From Cavenderia fasciculata (lineage: Eukaryota > Evosea > Eumycetozoa > Acytosteliales > Cavenderiaceae): 64,000 nt of DNA. Below the pieces are notes generated by a model. It had not been told where the DNA came from. It did no database searches and saw nothing but the letters and a program-made list of their open reading frames with translations. Location of the stretch: the NCBI RefSeq assembly GCF_000203815.1, contig NW_004457695.1, positions 1,672,054-1,736,053 on the forward strand. Direction: 5' to 3'. Below, piece by piece: positions 10,708 through 22,500 of this stretch. The translations under genes and the position numbers were made by a program. Numbering within the stretch: the stretch's first letter is position 1; each line of letters opens with the position of its first letter.

Positions 10708-12109
10708 TTTTATATAATACTATAATGAATAATAATAAATATCTATCTATCTATCTATAACTACTATATATGAATATAAAAAAAAAACAAAAGAGGATAA
10801 AACACTTTAACCCAAACTCCACAAAAATATTATTAAAAAAGGTAGTAGAAAAAATCACTGGTGGTTTGTGTGTTAGAGAGAAAGAGAGAAAGAGTTTGAG
10901 GGAAACACAAATGAAATGCCTTTACGTGAGGCAGCTGCTCATTGTGCACCTGACCTTGCCTTGTTTCAAACAACAAAAAAAAGAAATAGAAAAATCTTTC
11001 AAAAAAATCGGGGATCGAGATTGTCAATGGGAGGGGAGGGGACTACGATGAGGATTGAAGCAAACGTGTGAAATGAGGATAGTCTCGTTGAGGTGGATGG
11101 GGTCAAGATATCTTCTCTTGAGAATAAGGAAAACCTTATAGATCTCATTAACAAAGGTTTGTAGGGTTAATATATTAAGACTCCTGGTAGGTACGACGTG
11201 TAATTAATTGTGTCTGTTGGCTGACCCTTTCATCTATATATTGATATTCCACCCTTTAACACCACTTATGATGATCACATGATGTTATTAATAGTTGGAT
11301 TAATTAATTAAATTAAATAAAGAAGTATGTAGTTCTAGTTATAATATATATTATATCTTCTTACTAAAGGGGGTCAATTTACTAAAGGTGTGATTGTGGT
11401 TGGTGATGAGGAAGAGAGAGAAAAAATTAAATAAAATATTTTTTTTTACCATCGGGTTTGGTTTGTCGTTAGTGACTCATTCTTCTATTTATGTATAGCT
11501 GACGATACACAATTATAATTTACTTTTTAATTTAAAACCCTAGACATCAGCAAAGATTCTCTCTCTATCTCTCTATTTCATAGTTTAGATATAAAAGATT
11601 GGTTATATAGTAAGTAAAATGATCACAACAAACACACATATGAATCAACTTGCATCATTAATAACAATACAACGACCAGCAGCTAGCGAAAGAGAAAGAA
11701 AAAAGACAATGAAAATTAGATAGCAACAAGAAGAAGGGAAGATGATTAGGTGGGTTATCTATCCATCACAATAGTAGTGATCGATGTGATGTGGTGGGCC
11801 ACCACTCAAAACCACCCTATCCATTCATCATCATCAAAATAGAGAGCAGCAGAGTGAGAGAATAGTCGCTCACTCACTCATTGTGGTGGGTGTGATGGTT
11901 GTTTAAAAGAGAATTCTTGCTCTTGCTCTCTCTCTTTAAAAAAGGTGGACAAGATCAAATTTGACAACTTATAATAGTAATAGGAGTAGTTTATATTCTC
12001 CTTAATTAAATTTGTACAAGAGACACTTATATAGCTACACTATAAAACAAAGAGAAAGAGAGAGAGAGAAAAAGTAATAGATTTCGAATTCGAATCATAA
12101 TCATCTTTC
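10708..12109. other. Divergent intergenic region, no gene seen
   Basis: 1.4 kb between two divergent genes. It contains GA-rich tracts (10875-10910, 11830-11860, 12050-12075) and TA-rich stretches. The frames at 10770..11051 lack composition or repeats expected of coding DNA here. It probably holds two promoters; no specific sites identified. Confidence 0.4.
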
Positions 12110-14881
12110 ATGCGATTCCCAGGATTAAATGGTGATATTGAATCGATTACACTTCCAATCAATTTAAAATATTACCAAATATATCAACAAAAACTTAAAT
12201 CTGACTTTGATTTAAAGAATAATAAGAATAATAAGAATAATAAGAATAATAAGAATAATAAGAATAGTAATAGTCATAGTAATAATACAACAATTGATAT
12301 TAGTGTATCAGAGGAAAAACAAGAAGATCATCATAATAATCATTCAACTCCACAATCACCATCATTATCAACCACTCCAACAACAACAACAACTTCAATT
12401 CAACAAGAGGATCAAATTTTAATATTTGATATTAAAAATTATAATAGTGAAACAACAACACCAATCATATTTTGTTGTTATGATAAAATGATATCATTCT
12501 CAACATTGGCACAATTTCCACAGAATATTGACTCTGATATCTTTGTTTTAAAGGAATACGATAGATTGAAAATGTTACAAGAACAACAAGGACCTCGTCA
12601 TACAGAGATCCTTCTCCGCAAGGAAGACAATGTTGGTGGACGTAAAGCACTCAAGGAAAAGTTTGTCGAGATTTATGAAGCTTTCTTTAATGGTGAAGAT
12701 CCTTCTGAAGGTCAACCATCATTTTGGGAACAATTGTTTCTCATCAAAGTTAATGCTCAATTTTTGGAAAGATGTATCATTTTAACTTCTGAAGATCATC
12801 TTTTAGCTTTAAAGGTAAAAAGAAAGAGAGAGAATATGATTATTTGTTTGTTTGATATTGATATTAATATTTCCTTTAATTTTTACTATTATAGCCAAAT
12901 TTAAACAAAATATTTACACAATGTTGTCATTGGTTAAGAAATCCAAATACAACATCTGGTAGAATTACACATATTCTAGAGACTCTTAGTGTAATGTTGA
13001 ATAGTATTTTTAGAAAGAAATTTAATAGTTTTGGTTTTGATGTATTAAATATACTTTGCGGAATTGAATCTGCTGATACAATCTTTAAAGAATTAATTGA
13101 AGATTTACAAAAACTTTTGGTTAATCCCGATAGTATGTAATAGTAATAGAGGAAGAAGAATATATATTGAAATCATTAATTTACCTTTTTTTTTATCTTT
13201 TTTATAGTAAAAATTAGAATTGGAACTATAAATTTATTAAATATTATAGTAACTGCAACAGAATTTATTAATCAAAATACATTATTACAATTCTTTATGG
13301 TAGTTAATATATTTGATACACTTGTTGATACAATGATTGATAAGGATTTACCAAAAAGTGCAACCATGGGAGCATTATCTTTGATCATTTATTTGTCAAA
13401 TTTCCAAAAATATGAAATTACCAATCCCTACAACAAGAGTATTGCTGCTCTCGCAAACGAAGAAAAGATCAGAGGAATCGTTACAGTTTTAACCAAATCA
13501 CTTCAAGATCAAAACAAATTCTATTATGAGCAATATAGAGAACCAAATCAAACGGTTACATCTAGATTTACTGGTTATCTTAGTAGTTGGATTTATACTC
13601 CTGAAACTGTTATTGCTTGGTAAATAGGAAAAAAATATGAAAAAGATATGAAAAAACAAAAAGTACTAAAGACTCTTTATATCTCTTATAATTTAGTGCA
13701 CCAAGTGATACAGGATCAAGTTTAATGATGTTATATGAATTGATTTATCAAAATGAAACATTTATTAAACTTTTATCAACTGGAGCATTGGCAATATCCT
13801 CATGTCCAGAGATTATAAAAGAATTTTTCGTTTATTGTGGTCATTTGGCATCGGACAATTCAATCAAAGAATCAAAGAATCAATTTACAAAGTTGTGTTT
13901 AAATATTTTAATTTGTTTATCTGAAAGAAGAGAATTGGAAGATTATTTCCATGATGTTAAAACTACTTCTTATATTTTCATTTATTCAAAGGTATGAAAG
14001 AAAGAAAAAACAAAAAAAAGAAAAAGAATTATTAATACATGTTTTTTTTTGATTTTCTCTCAGAAAAATTTATATCCAGATCCCAAAGAATTAGAAAAAC
14101 ATCCAATTACGACCTATGTAATTAATATTTTAAATCAATTTATGAAATGTAATTTGAAAGCAAAGAATGGTGATATTCAACACAAGATTATTAGTTGTAT
14201 TCAAAGAGTTGTATCTTATAAAAAGAAAACTCAAGCCAGATTACCAATCAAATGGAATGAAACTTGGTTATCTCTATTCTCCTTTATCACTTCAATCATG
14301 ACATCTGAAAAGAATTTATTATCAGATTTAATTCCAATTGGTATTGAAGTAAGTTTTAAAAAAGAAAGAAGAAACACATTTATTTTGTTGTTTATTAATT
14401 TATTTTGTTGTTTATTAATTTATTTAATCTATTTCTTTAGGCAATTAATTTATTTAATTTATTTATAAATTATGGAGATTTATTTTTACCACAACCAAGT
14501 GATTATGATGATTTATTCTATGAATTGATTCGTGGTAGCAAGGTGATTGAAGAGTTTTCAAAGTTGGTAGAGGTCGAAGATCCAACTGGCAACATGACCA
14601 ATTCACTCCTCAATATAAAATCAATCATTGCTCACTTTTCTACACACATTCAAACATGGAACAATGAACATCCAGAGGAGCCATTGACTTCTGACATGGT
14701 CATAGCCATCATCAAGGACAATTACGAAACTCTACGATTAAAGCTTGCTGAAAACTTGGACGTTTACGAGAAATATGTAGAAAACTCAAATGAAGCAGTC
14801 TTTTATAGACATTATATCCGTTTCTTAATTCTTGATACAAAGAAAAATTTAAATCTTTCTTTATTGGCTATTAGTAAATAA
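12110..14881 (+). CDS. armh3: ARMH3 (armadillo-like helical domain protein 3, C10orf76 family)
   Basis: Six exons: 12110..12814, 12895..13132, 13208..13619, 13697..13991, 14064..14348, 14441..14881; 791 aa. After an Asn/Lys and Ser/Thr-rich N-terminal 160 residues come 'ALKEKFVEIYEAFFNGEDPSEGQPSFWEQLFLIKVN' and 'NSFGFDVLNILCG', aligning with human ARMH3 blocks; 'FINQNTLLQFFMVVNIFDTLV', 'QARLPIKWNETWLSLFSFI' and 'YGDLFLPQPSDYDDLFYELIR' continue the match to the C-terminus. The protein is a helical-repeat Golgi factor that in animals binds GBF1 and PI4KB and supports Golgi PI4P. The N-terminal extension is dictyostelid-like low complexity; the conserved part is complete. Confidence 0.92.
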
Positions 14882-15237
14882 AATGGAAAAATAAATAAAT
14901 AAATAAATCAATAATTAATTTCTAATCTAATCTATACATCATTATTGAACAAATTTTTTATTTATATACTATATTGGTTTAAATTCCCAAATGGGAGGAG
15001 GAGGGTTTTCTTTCTTTTTTTTTTTAGTAGCTGTGTATGTGTTTGGTACGAATTAATTATTTATGTTTGTTTGTTTTGTTTGTTTTAATAAACCTCAGAA
15101 CATTTGAGTGATTGAATTGCTAACCCTAATAAAATTAAGAATACTAAAAATGTACAGTTCCTAATGAAAGAGAAATAAGAATATTGGTAAATATTTTATC
15201 CGCAGGCGTTATTATATCAATATTATTTGGGGGTTTC
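14882..15237. other. Convergent 3' intergenic region
   Basis: 356 bp between the ends of two convergent genes. It is AT-rich with TTTG and AAAT short repeats. Nothing else is visible. Confidence 0.4.
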
Positions 15238-16737
15238 TTACTTTGCTTCAAAATAGATATGACCATCTCTCAACATTTCAATAAGATCATATGATTGAGT
15301 GACATTGAAAATGGATTGAATCTCTTTGCACTTTGGATGAGATTCCACCAACTTGGTCAACAATTCTTGTTGTTGGAAAGAAGATGCAGATGATGATTTG
15401 TTGTTGTTGTTGTTGGTGAGGAGATTGATAGGAGCCAAAGAACTAGCCTTTAATAAATTATTAATATGATTTGATTTTAAAAAGGAAGTCAATTCCTTTT
15501 CAATAGATAAACTTGGTTCATTTGTAGTGGTGGTGGTGGTGGTTGTAGTTGTAATTGGAGTAGGAGTAATTTTATCAATCGGTGCGCTTGTTGATGATGA
15601 TGGTGTTTCATTATTATTATTATTATTATTGTTGTTGTTGTTGTTAGTTTCAATGGTTGTCGATTGGGTGGTTGTAGTAGTTGTAGGAGTAGTTTCAATA
15701 TCGTTATTTTTAATTTCATTAATAACTGGTGAAGGGGAGGAAGGAATATTTTCATTATTATTATTATCATTATTATTATTTACATCGTTGTTTATAGTAG
15801 TAGTTGTTGTTGTATTATCCAATAAAATACTATTACTAGTATTGTTATTATCATCTTGATTATTTTGATTATTATTATCTTGTTGATTACTTGGATTATT
15901 ATATTCATCAATGATACTATCTTTTAAAATAGTACTAGATGAAGAAAAGATGGTAGAGGTGGTCATGATATCAGAAGCGATAAAAGATGAAGAGAGTACA
16001 CTTTCACCTTTTAAGAATGCATTGGTATTGTTTGAAATTTGGACAACCTTGTGACGGATCTCCTTGAGCGATGGGTCACTCTCGATTGTTCTTCGGATAG
16101 TGTCCTCTGAAGTCTCTGTCTTTACGTCTGCGAGCTTCTTGAGGATGCGATTGGTGACAATCTCCATACAGTACGAAAGAAAAGTGTACATGAAGCTGTC
16201 CTTGGACTGGATTTCGATTGGTTCGTAAAAGTCGACCAAATCGCTAATGGTCACCTTTTTGCGCTTGATCATTTCGTGTGTCACCTTGTAGACGAGTTCG
16301 GTAGGGAAAAAGAGAGAGATGGACTGGGCAGTGGTGGCACTGTCGCGTGGAATGATTTCAAACCCTTCGACATCTTCATCTTCTTCGTCGTCACCGTCAT
16401 TTTCACCGTCGCTGTATGGCTTGTAGGCTGGCAAGTTCTTCATCGATGTGTGTTGAATTCTACCTTGTGACTGATCAATAATATACTCTGACATGTCATA
16501 TGGAAAGATTGCTGCAACTGCCTCTTGTACAGCTTCAATTGTTAATGATACATTATTACCGCTACCGTTATTATTTTGTTGTTGTTGTTGTTTTGATCGT
16601 TGAATAGCTTCAATGACAATACTATTTCCCAAGTTAATTAAAAAGGTATTGAAATATGATATTCCACTATTTGTAATTTCTAATTGTGGATTAACAAATA
16701 CACCAATCTTTTGAATAGATGATGAATATGATTCCAT
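15238..16737 (-). CDS. Divergent histone-fold doublet: H2B-like then H2A-like, with low-complexity tail
   Basis: Single exon, 499 aa. Residues 1-100 track core H2B: 'MESYSSSIQKIG' (H2B KESYSVYVYKVL), 'VNPQLEITNSGISYFNTF' (VHPDTGISSKAMGIMNSF), 'IVIEAIQRS' (RIAGEASRL), then 'LTIEAVQEAVAAIFPYDM' ([20 protein letters not shown]), with a Gln/Asn run replacing the loop between helices 2 and 3. After an acidic linker, residues ~140-235 resemble H2A: 'LFFPTELVYKVTHEM' (LQFPVGRVHRLL), 'FLSYCMEIVTNRI', and 'TIRRTIESDPSLKEIRHKV' (HLQLAIRNDEELNKLLGRV). The remaining ~260 residues are Asn/Thr/Ser-rich with a short ordered end. No basic histone tail is present. The folds are inferred by eye. A role in a variant nucleosome or as a histone-fold cofactor are both possible. 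Confidence 0.6.
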   Translation of the reverse strand: MESYSSSIQKIGVFVNPQLEITNSGISYFNTFLINLGNSIVIEAIQRSKQQQQQNNNGSGNNVSLTIEAVQEAVAAIFPYDMSEYIIDQSQGRIQHTSMKNLPAYKPYSDGENDGDDEEDEDVEGFEIIPRDSATTAQSISLFFPTELVYKVTHEMIKRKKVTISDLVDFYEPIEIQSKDSFMYTFLSYCMEIVTNRILKKLADVKTETSEDTIRRTIESDPSLKEIRHKVVQISNNTNAFLKGESVLSSSFIASDIMTTSTIFSSSSTILKDSIIDEYNNPSNQQDNNNQNNQDDNNNTSNSILLDNTTTTTTINNDVNNNNDNNNNENIPSSPSPVINEIKNNDIETTPTTTTTTQSTTIETNNNNNNNNNNNNETPSSSTSAPIDKITPTPITTTTTTTTTTNEPSLSIEKELTSFLKSNHINNLLKASSLAPINLLTNNNNNKSSSASSFQQQELLTKLVESHPKCKEIQSIFNVTQSYDLIEMLRDGHIYFEAK

Positions 16738-18410
16738 TTGTTGTTTCTTTGTTTTTTTGTTGTTTGTAGTGGTTGTTGTTGTTACTATATTATACTATAT
16801 ACTCGTTTACTTGAATAAAAATATATGTAAATATAAATTGTACAACTATATATATATATATCGTTATTATTATTTGTTATAAATGAATTGAATGAAAGAG
16901 AGAAAAGAAGATTTTCTTTGCAATTGAATTGCTGAATGAATTAAAAAATCAAGAAATAATGAATGCTGCAAAGAAAAGAAATTTTAAATTATGATAATTA
17001 TTCTTCTTCTTTTTCTGTTTGACTGTTATTTTTATTGTTCTCTTTGTCTCTCTATTCTTTTTCTGTACTATTGTTATTATTGTCGATTAAAAATAAAAAA
17101 GATAGATAAAAGAAGAGATAAAAGAAACAATGTTTTTGTAATTAAAAGATAATGTAAAGATAAATGCAGCAAACAACACAAACACAAAAACTAATAGAGC
17201 GACAGTGCTGCAAACAAAAACAAAAATGTATTTATTATTATTATTATTATGTGGTGTGTTTTTGATAATATTGATAATATACTCTACTATTATTATTTAT
17301 TTGTATTTTGTCTGTGATGATTTGTAAAAAAGGGAATGAAATTGAATGAAGCAAAGCAGTAGTAGTTGGAAAGGAGGAGGGGATGAAAAATTAAATACGT
17401 GTTCTTGATCAATCAAGGAAATTCGAGAAATGAGAGGAGAGAAGAAGGAGGTTTTGTTTTTTTTTTTTTAATATTTAAATAATTACACAAATTTGATGAA
17501 TCTATTATGGTTAGTTGGTTGGTTTGGTTTGGTAGGAGGTTATAGAATACTATACTAGTATACTCTTGTTTGTTTAATTTCTACTATAGTACAATTTTGA
17601 AATTAAATAAATTCGTACGAATGGTATTACTCTCTTTCTATTCCTTCTCTCTCTTTATTTTTCTTTCTCTCTCTTTTGTCTCGTCGTTGTTGGTAGTAGT
17701 AATATTTTATTTACCCCACCTCTCTCTCTCTCTTGGCGACAATTCAATTTCGGTGACTGATCATCGCAACACACTTCGCTGCTGACTATTCAAAGTCGAC
17801 GTGGTGACTACATACTCATTAGCTCACACTTCTGTTGGGGTGACTCTCCTCTCTAAAATTTTCACTGATTGAAACCTTTGGATTCCAAGATATTTTGGCA
17901 ATGACTCATTCAATTTCAATCAATTATACAAATACAAATATTATAATATTATATGTGTGGAATTCTATAGAGAAAGAGTTTATTATTTTAAACATTTGTT
18001 GGAGGAGGGTGTAATTATAGGATATAATTTGATTGCGTTGTTATTGTTTACAAAAAAAAAGAATAATATAATATAATATAGCTATAGACATGTTTGTTTG
18101 TGTAAAACACAGGTTGATTTTATGGTTCTTTTAAAAACGGACTTGTTTGAGGGGAAAAGGGTTGAGGGTTGAGGGTTGGAGAGTTGGATTGGATTGGATT
18201 ATATATCTTTTCTTTTGTTTGATTATTGTTATATAAATAATCAAGAAGTTGTGGTTGGATTAAAATTATTTTATATAAATAATTATATTTGTTATTATTA
18301 TTATTGTTATTACGTTGTTATTATTAGTTTACTTTTTTCTTTCTTTCTTTCTTTTTTAAGTTGATTTCCATTCCTTTTTCTTTCATTTACTTTCTTTTTG
18401 TTTAAGGGTG
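16738..18410. other. Intergenic region, low complexity
   Basis: 1.67 kb between the 5' end of the histone-fold gene and the 3' end of gpaB. It has pyrimidine-rich CTCTTT tracts (17640-17740), poly-A/T and ATT repeats. Apparent frames (17570-17785, 18176-18364) are repetitive and judged non-coding. Confidence 0.4.
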
Positions 18411-19593
18411 TTAACTATAAAGACCAGCTCTCATAATACATTGAGTGAAAATAATATCTTTAACGGCCTGGAATACAACACGGATATTATCAGTATCGGT
18501 GGCACAGGTAATGTGAGAGTAGATTGATTTGTTTTCGTTTTTGTTGATTTGCCAGAATCTCTCCTTGATGTAGTTGGCGCCACGTTCAAAGTCCTTGCCA
18601 CCCTTGTACTCGGGGAAGGTGTCAGAGAGGTCGACGGTCTTGATCTTTTCGCGGAACAAGTCCGACTTGTTGAGGAAGAGGATGACGGGTGTGTTGACAA
18701 ACCAGCTGTTGCAGACGTCGCCAAAGACACGCAACGACTCGAGCATACGGTTGGTAGAATTGTCTTCGTACAAGAGCTGATCGTATTCAGAGAGAGCGAC
18801 ACAAAACACGACGGCAGTGACATCGTCAAAACAGGACAACCACTTTTTACGCTCACTACGTTGGCCACCGACATCGACCATTCTGAATCGGATTCTGCCA
18901 ACTTCAAAGTTGGTCTCGTGCACACCTCTGGTCATGACACGGGTGTGGAGGATGTCTTGGTCGGTGGGCGTGTAGACGGTCGACGTCATTCTATCAATAT
19001 TATCAAAAAAGTAGGGTGCTGAGTCGGGCAGTGTCGAAAACTCGGACACTCTTTTCATGGCTTGCTTGACACCCGGATCCATCCAAAGTGCCTTGATATG
19101 TTTTCCTTGATCTTCATTTAATTGATTCCAATTTTCTGATGTTACCATTGATGATTGTAATGATGTTAATTCTTTTACCATATTTGCTGCTTCCTAAAAA
19201 AAGAAAAAAAAATTAAAAAAAACAAAAAAAAAGTCTAAGTATGATGAAAAAAAAAAATATAATATTATTATTATTTCCTTTTCCTTTTCTACTTACAATA
19301 TTTGATGGATCAATATCCATACCAATTCGAGTCATTCCATCTAATAATATTCTCATATTATCTAAAATGTTTCTATATATGATTGGTTTAAACTCTTTAC
19401 GTTCTTCGTTACTGTAACCACTTTGATGGATAATCTTCATTTGCTTGGCAATGGTTGATTTTCCAGATTCTCCAGCTCCAAGTAAAAGTAACTTGACTTC
19501 ACTTTGCTTCTTTTTTCTTTCCTTTTCAATCGAGAGATTGATATCATGATTGGATTTGGCTCCTTCGCCACCTGATGAACAAACGTTACCCAT
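18411..19593 (-). CDS. gpaB: Heterotrimeric G protein alpha-2 subunit
   Basis: Exons 19297..19593 and 18411..19193, 359 aa. It begins MGNVCSS (N-myristoylation Gly2 and a nearby Cys for palmitoylation), then the P-loop 'GAGESGKST' at 39-47, switch I arginine in 'VMTRGVHET', switch II 'DVGGQRSERKKW', 'NKSD' and 'TCAT' guanine-binding motifs, ending 'IMRAGLYS'. Near-identity to Dictyostelium G-alpha-2 through 'INLSIEKERKKK' and 'SGYSNEERKEFKPII' makes it the orthologue: the subunit coupled to cAMP receptor cAR1 in aggregation, with adenylyl cyclase and chemotaxis pathways downstream. The second exon is noticeably GC-rich for the window, consistent with high expression. No missing motif. Confidence 0.96.
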
Positions 19594-22500
19594 TGTTTAT
19601 GTTATGACTTTTTAGATATATATATATTTAAGTGTTGTTAAAATTACAAACAAATAATAATTTAATTATTTATACTAAAAAAAGAAAAAACTAAAAAAAA
19701 TAAAAAAAAAGAGTAAGTAAATTAAAAAAAAGTAATAAGAGGATGAGATAAAAGGAGTTTGATAGTGATAGGTAGTGATGATGATGATAATAATAATAAT
19801 ATTAAAATTGATGATGTTGTTGTATTTTTGTATTTTGATTTTGATTATTATTATTCTGTCTTTTTGAGAAATACAACCAAATATAAAATATAAAGAATTG
19901 AATTAAAGATTGATTGGACAATTATTAACAATAATAATAAAATACAATAATCCTTTTGGATCTGGTCGATATATAGGGTAGAGGTAGAGTAGAGTAGAGC
20001 AGAGTAGAGTAGTCTAGTCCAGTCTAGTTAAAGCATGATGAATGGATTGATGAATGGATGGTCGTGGTGAGTGGTATTATAGATGGTGGTGGGGGAGTAA
20101 GTGGAAAAAGATTTGATTGATTGATTGATTGATTATAATTTTGTTTTTGTTCCACCACCACGCACTACTATACCAATCCATTAAACACTACTAAAAATGG
20201 GGGGGATCGAGAGAGCAGTCTAGAAAAGTGATATCATATATCCAAAAAAAAAGATCATATGATAATTGAATTGAAAAAAAGTAGAAGATCTCTTCTATAT
20301 GTACATATTCAATTTCTGTCTATATTCCATCCGTCCATCCGTCCATCCATCCCATCTACTATTACTACTATTACCACTACACATTTACTTATTTGTTGTT
20401 TGGTTGTTTGAAAGGGTAGTCGTCGTTTGTGATGATGTAGTGATATTACTACCTATTTTGGTCATCATTTGACCAATTGATTATCGTAATCAAATAAATG
20501 ATTGGTTGAATGAATGAATATATAAAATGAATTTGAGGGATATGAGGAGGAGGAAGAGGAGGAGGAGGAGACTGTTTCTGGTTAACTCTTTTGTTGTCGT
20601 TTGTTTAAAAATATATCAATCTCTACTACATCTTCTTATCTAAAAGACATTAACTACAATTAAACTTTACCTCTTCTTCTTCTTCTTCTTCTTCTTTTAG
20701 TTTTTGTTATTATTTCCTTTTTAAAACAAAATAAAAAACTTAAATATTTCCTTGATGTTGGAATGGTATTTTGGAAAAAAGATTGTACAATTCCTCCTTT
20801 TTGTTTTGTTTGTTATTGTTTGTTATTGTTTGTTTGTTATTATTGTTTGTTGTTTGTTGTTGTGTGTTTGGTTTGATAAATTAAAACAACATAACAATAA
20901 GATAATTTTAGACTTTAAAACTGGCATTGGTTTTTTTGGTGGTGATATGTCTTATTGATTAATTGGCTTGGCACCAATATCGTATGTAGGTAGTAGTAGT
21001 AGGTAGCGATTATGTATGTAGTGTGTTTTGTTATTTTAATTTTAAAAAACCCCCCTTTTGGTGGTGATTGCAATCAAATCAAATCAATTGATTTGTGTGT
21101 GTGTGTTTGTTATTGGATTATATTAAATCGGTGATGTTATTTTTAAAATTCCATTAACATCATCATCATCATCATTATCATCAACCAAAAATTTAATATA
21201 ATTGTTGTAGTTGTTGTTGTTGTTGTAGGATCCAATTAGGATAATTGGTTGATGTTCAAAAAGAGGATAGGATAGGATAGATATGGATGATGGATGCTTT
21301 GAGATTTAGATTACCTTACTTTTTTTTTTTTTGGAATAATTTCTTTTTTTTCAAAGGTGGAAAAACTTTTATACTTTTACTATTACTACAAATATTATTT
21401 ACAAATTCGGGTGGGGTTAGTTAGTTGGTTTATTTGGGATATTATGATACAACAACAATAATAATAATAATAATAATAATAATTTATACAAATAAATAAA
21501 TAAATAAATAAAACTTTTATACAATGATGATGATGTTAATGGAATGGATGAATTAATTTGGCTGGATGAGATGTATAGCGATAAAGGCTCAGAGTTTGAG
21601 AGCTCTCTTTTAGAGTTTAAAACCCTTTATCAATGATGTTTAAAACACATTATTGGTGGTTCGTTCAAGGATGGTTGGAAAGATGAAACGAGATAAGTTG
21701 TGTAAAAAATTGTGTGTGTGTTTGTGTTTGTGTCTGTCCGTGTGTCTAGCAGCAGAGCAACTGGATTCGTTGTAATAATAATTTCAACCCCTTCCTCCTC
21801 AGAGCCAATTATACCTACACATCACTCTTTTTTTTTTTTTTGATATATTGAATGATTTTCAATATTAATTTATCATTGGATGGTTGAGTGAGTGAGTGAG
21901 GAGGAGGAGGAGGAGGAGGAAGTGCTTGTGGACTGCGCGCACACAGGTAGGAGCAGTTTTAATTTTAGAATGGATTGGTAGAGAGGGGGTTTTCATTTCA
22001 AGCCAGATGAATTCATACCAATTGAATCATTGCAATGATGATTATAAAAATAAAAGCCGCTAAATCTTGGATTGACAAGAGTGGGTGATGTGTGCTATAT
22101 GATGATGATCCTATTCACTCGAGGAGTTGAATCTCTATCATCACCCCCATACTCGATCTCTATATGTGCTGATCGACTCACTCTACTCTCTGTGTTTATG
22201 TGTGTGTGGGTAAAAATAAAAAACGGTTGATTGGTGGTGATGGCCAATGTCAATGTTGGGGAAAAGAGAGTGTTCCCCTATGTTTTTTTATTGGAACTGA
22301 AGAGTCCTACAATACATCATTGATCTAGAGTATGGAGAAACACATCCTGAATGTTTATGATTGAATTGAATTGGATGTGGAAATACTTGATCTGGTTGAT
22401 ATCCAAAAAAGAAAAAGAAAAAGAATGTCATATGACACCAAAAAATAGGTTCCTCTTTCTCCCTCTTTCTACCTCTTTCTTTCGTGTCATCTGACATGAA

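Noticed and set aside
15489-15859. Long antisense frames rich in Val/Leu/Ile over the histone-fold gene
   Set aside because: They are mirror images of the Asn/Thr trinucleotide repeats of the real gene.
18431-19022. Overlapping frames on both strands within gpaB
   Set aside because: Shadows caused by GC-rich codons of the G-alpha exon; the G-alpha frame has all motifs.
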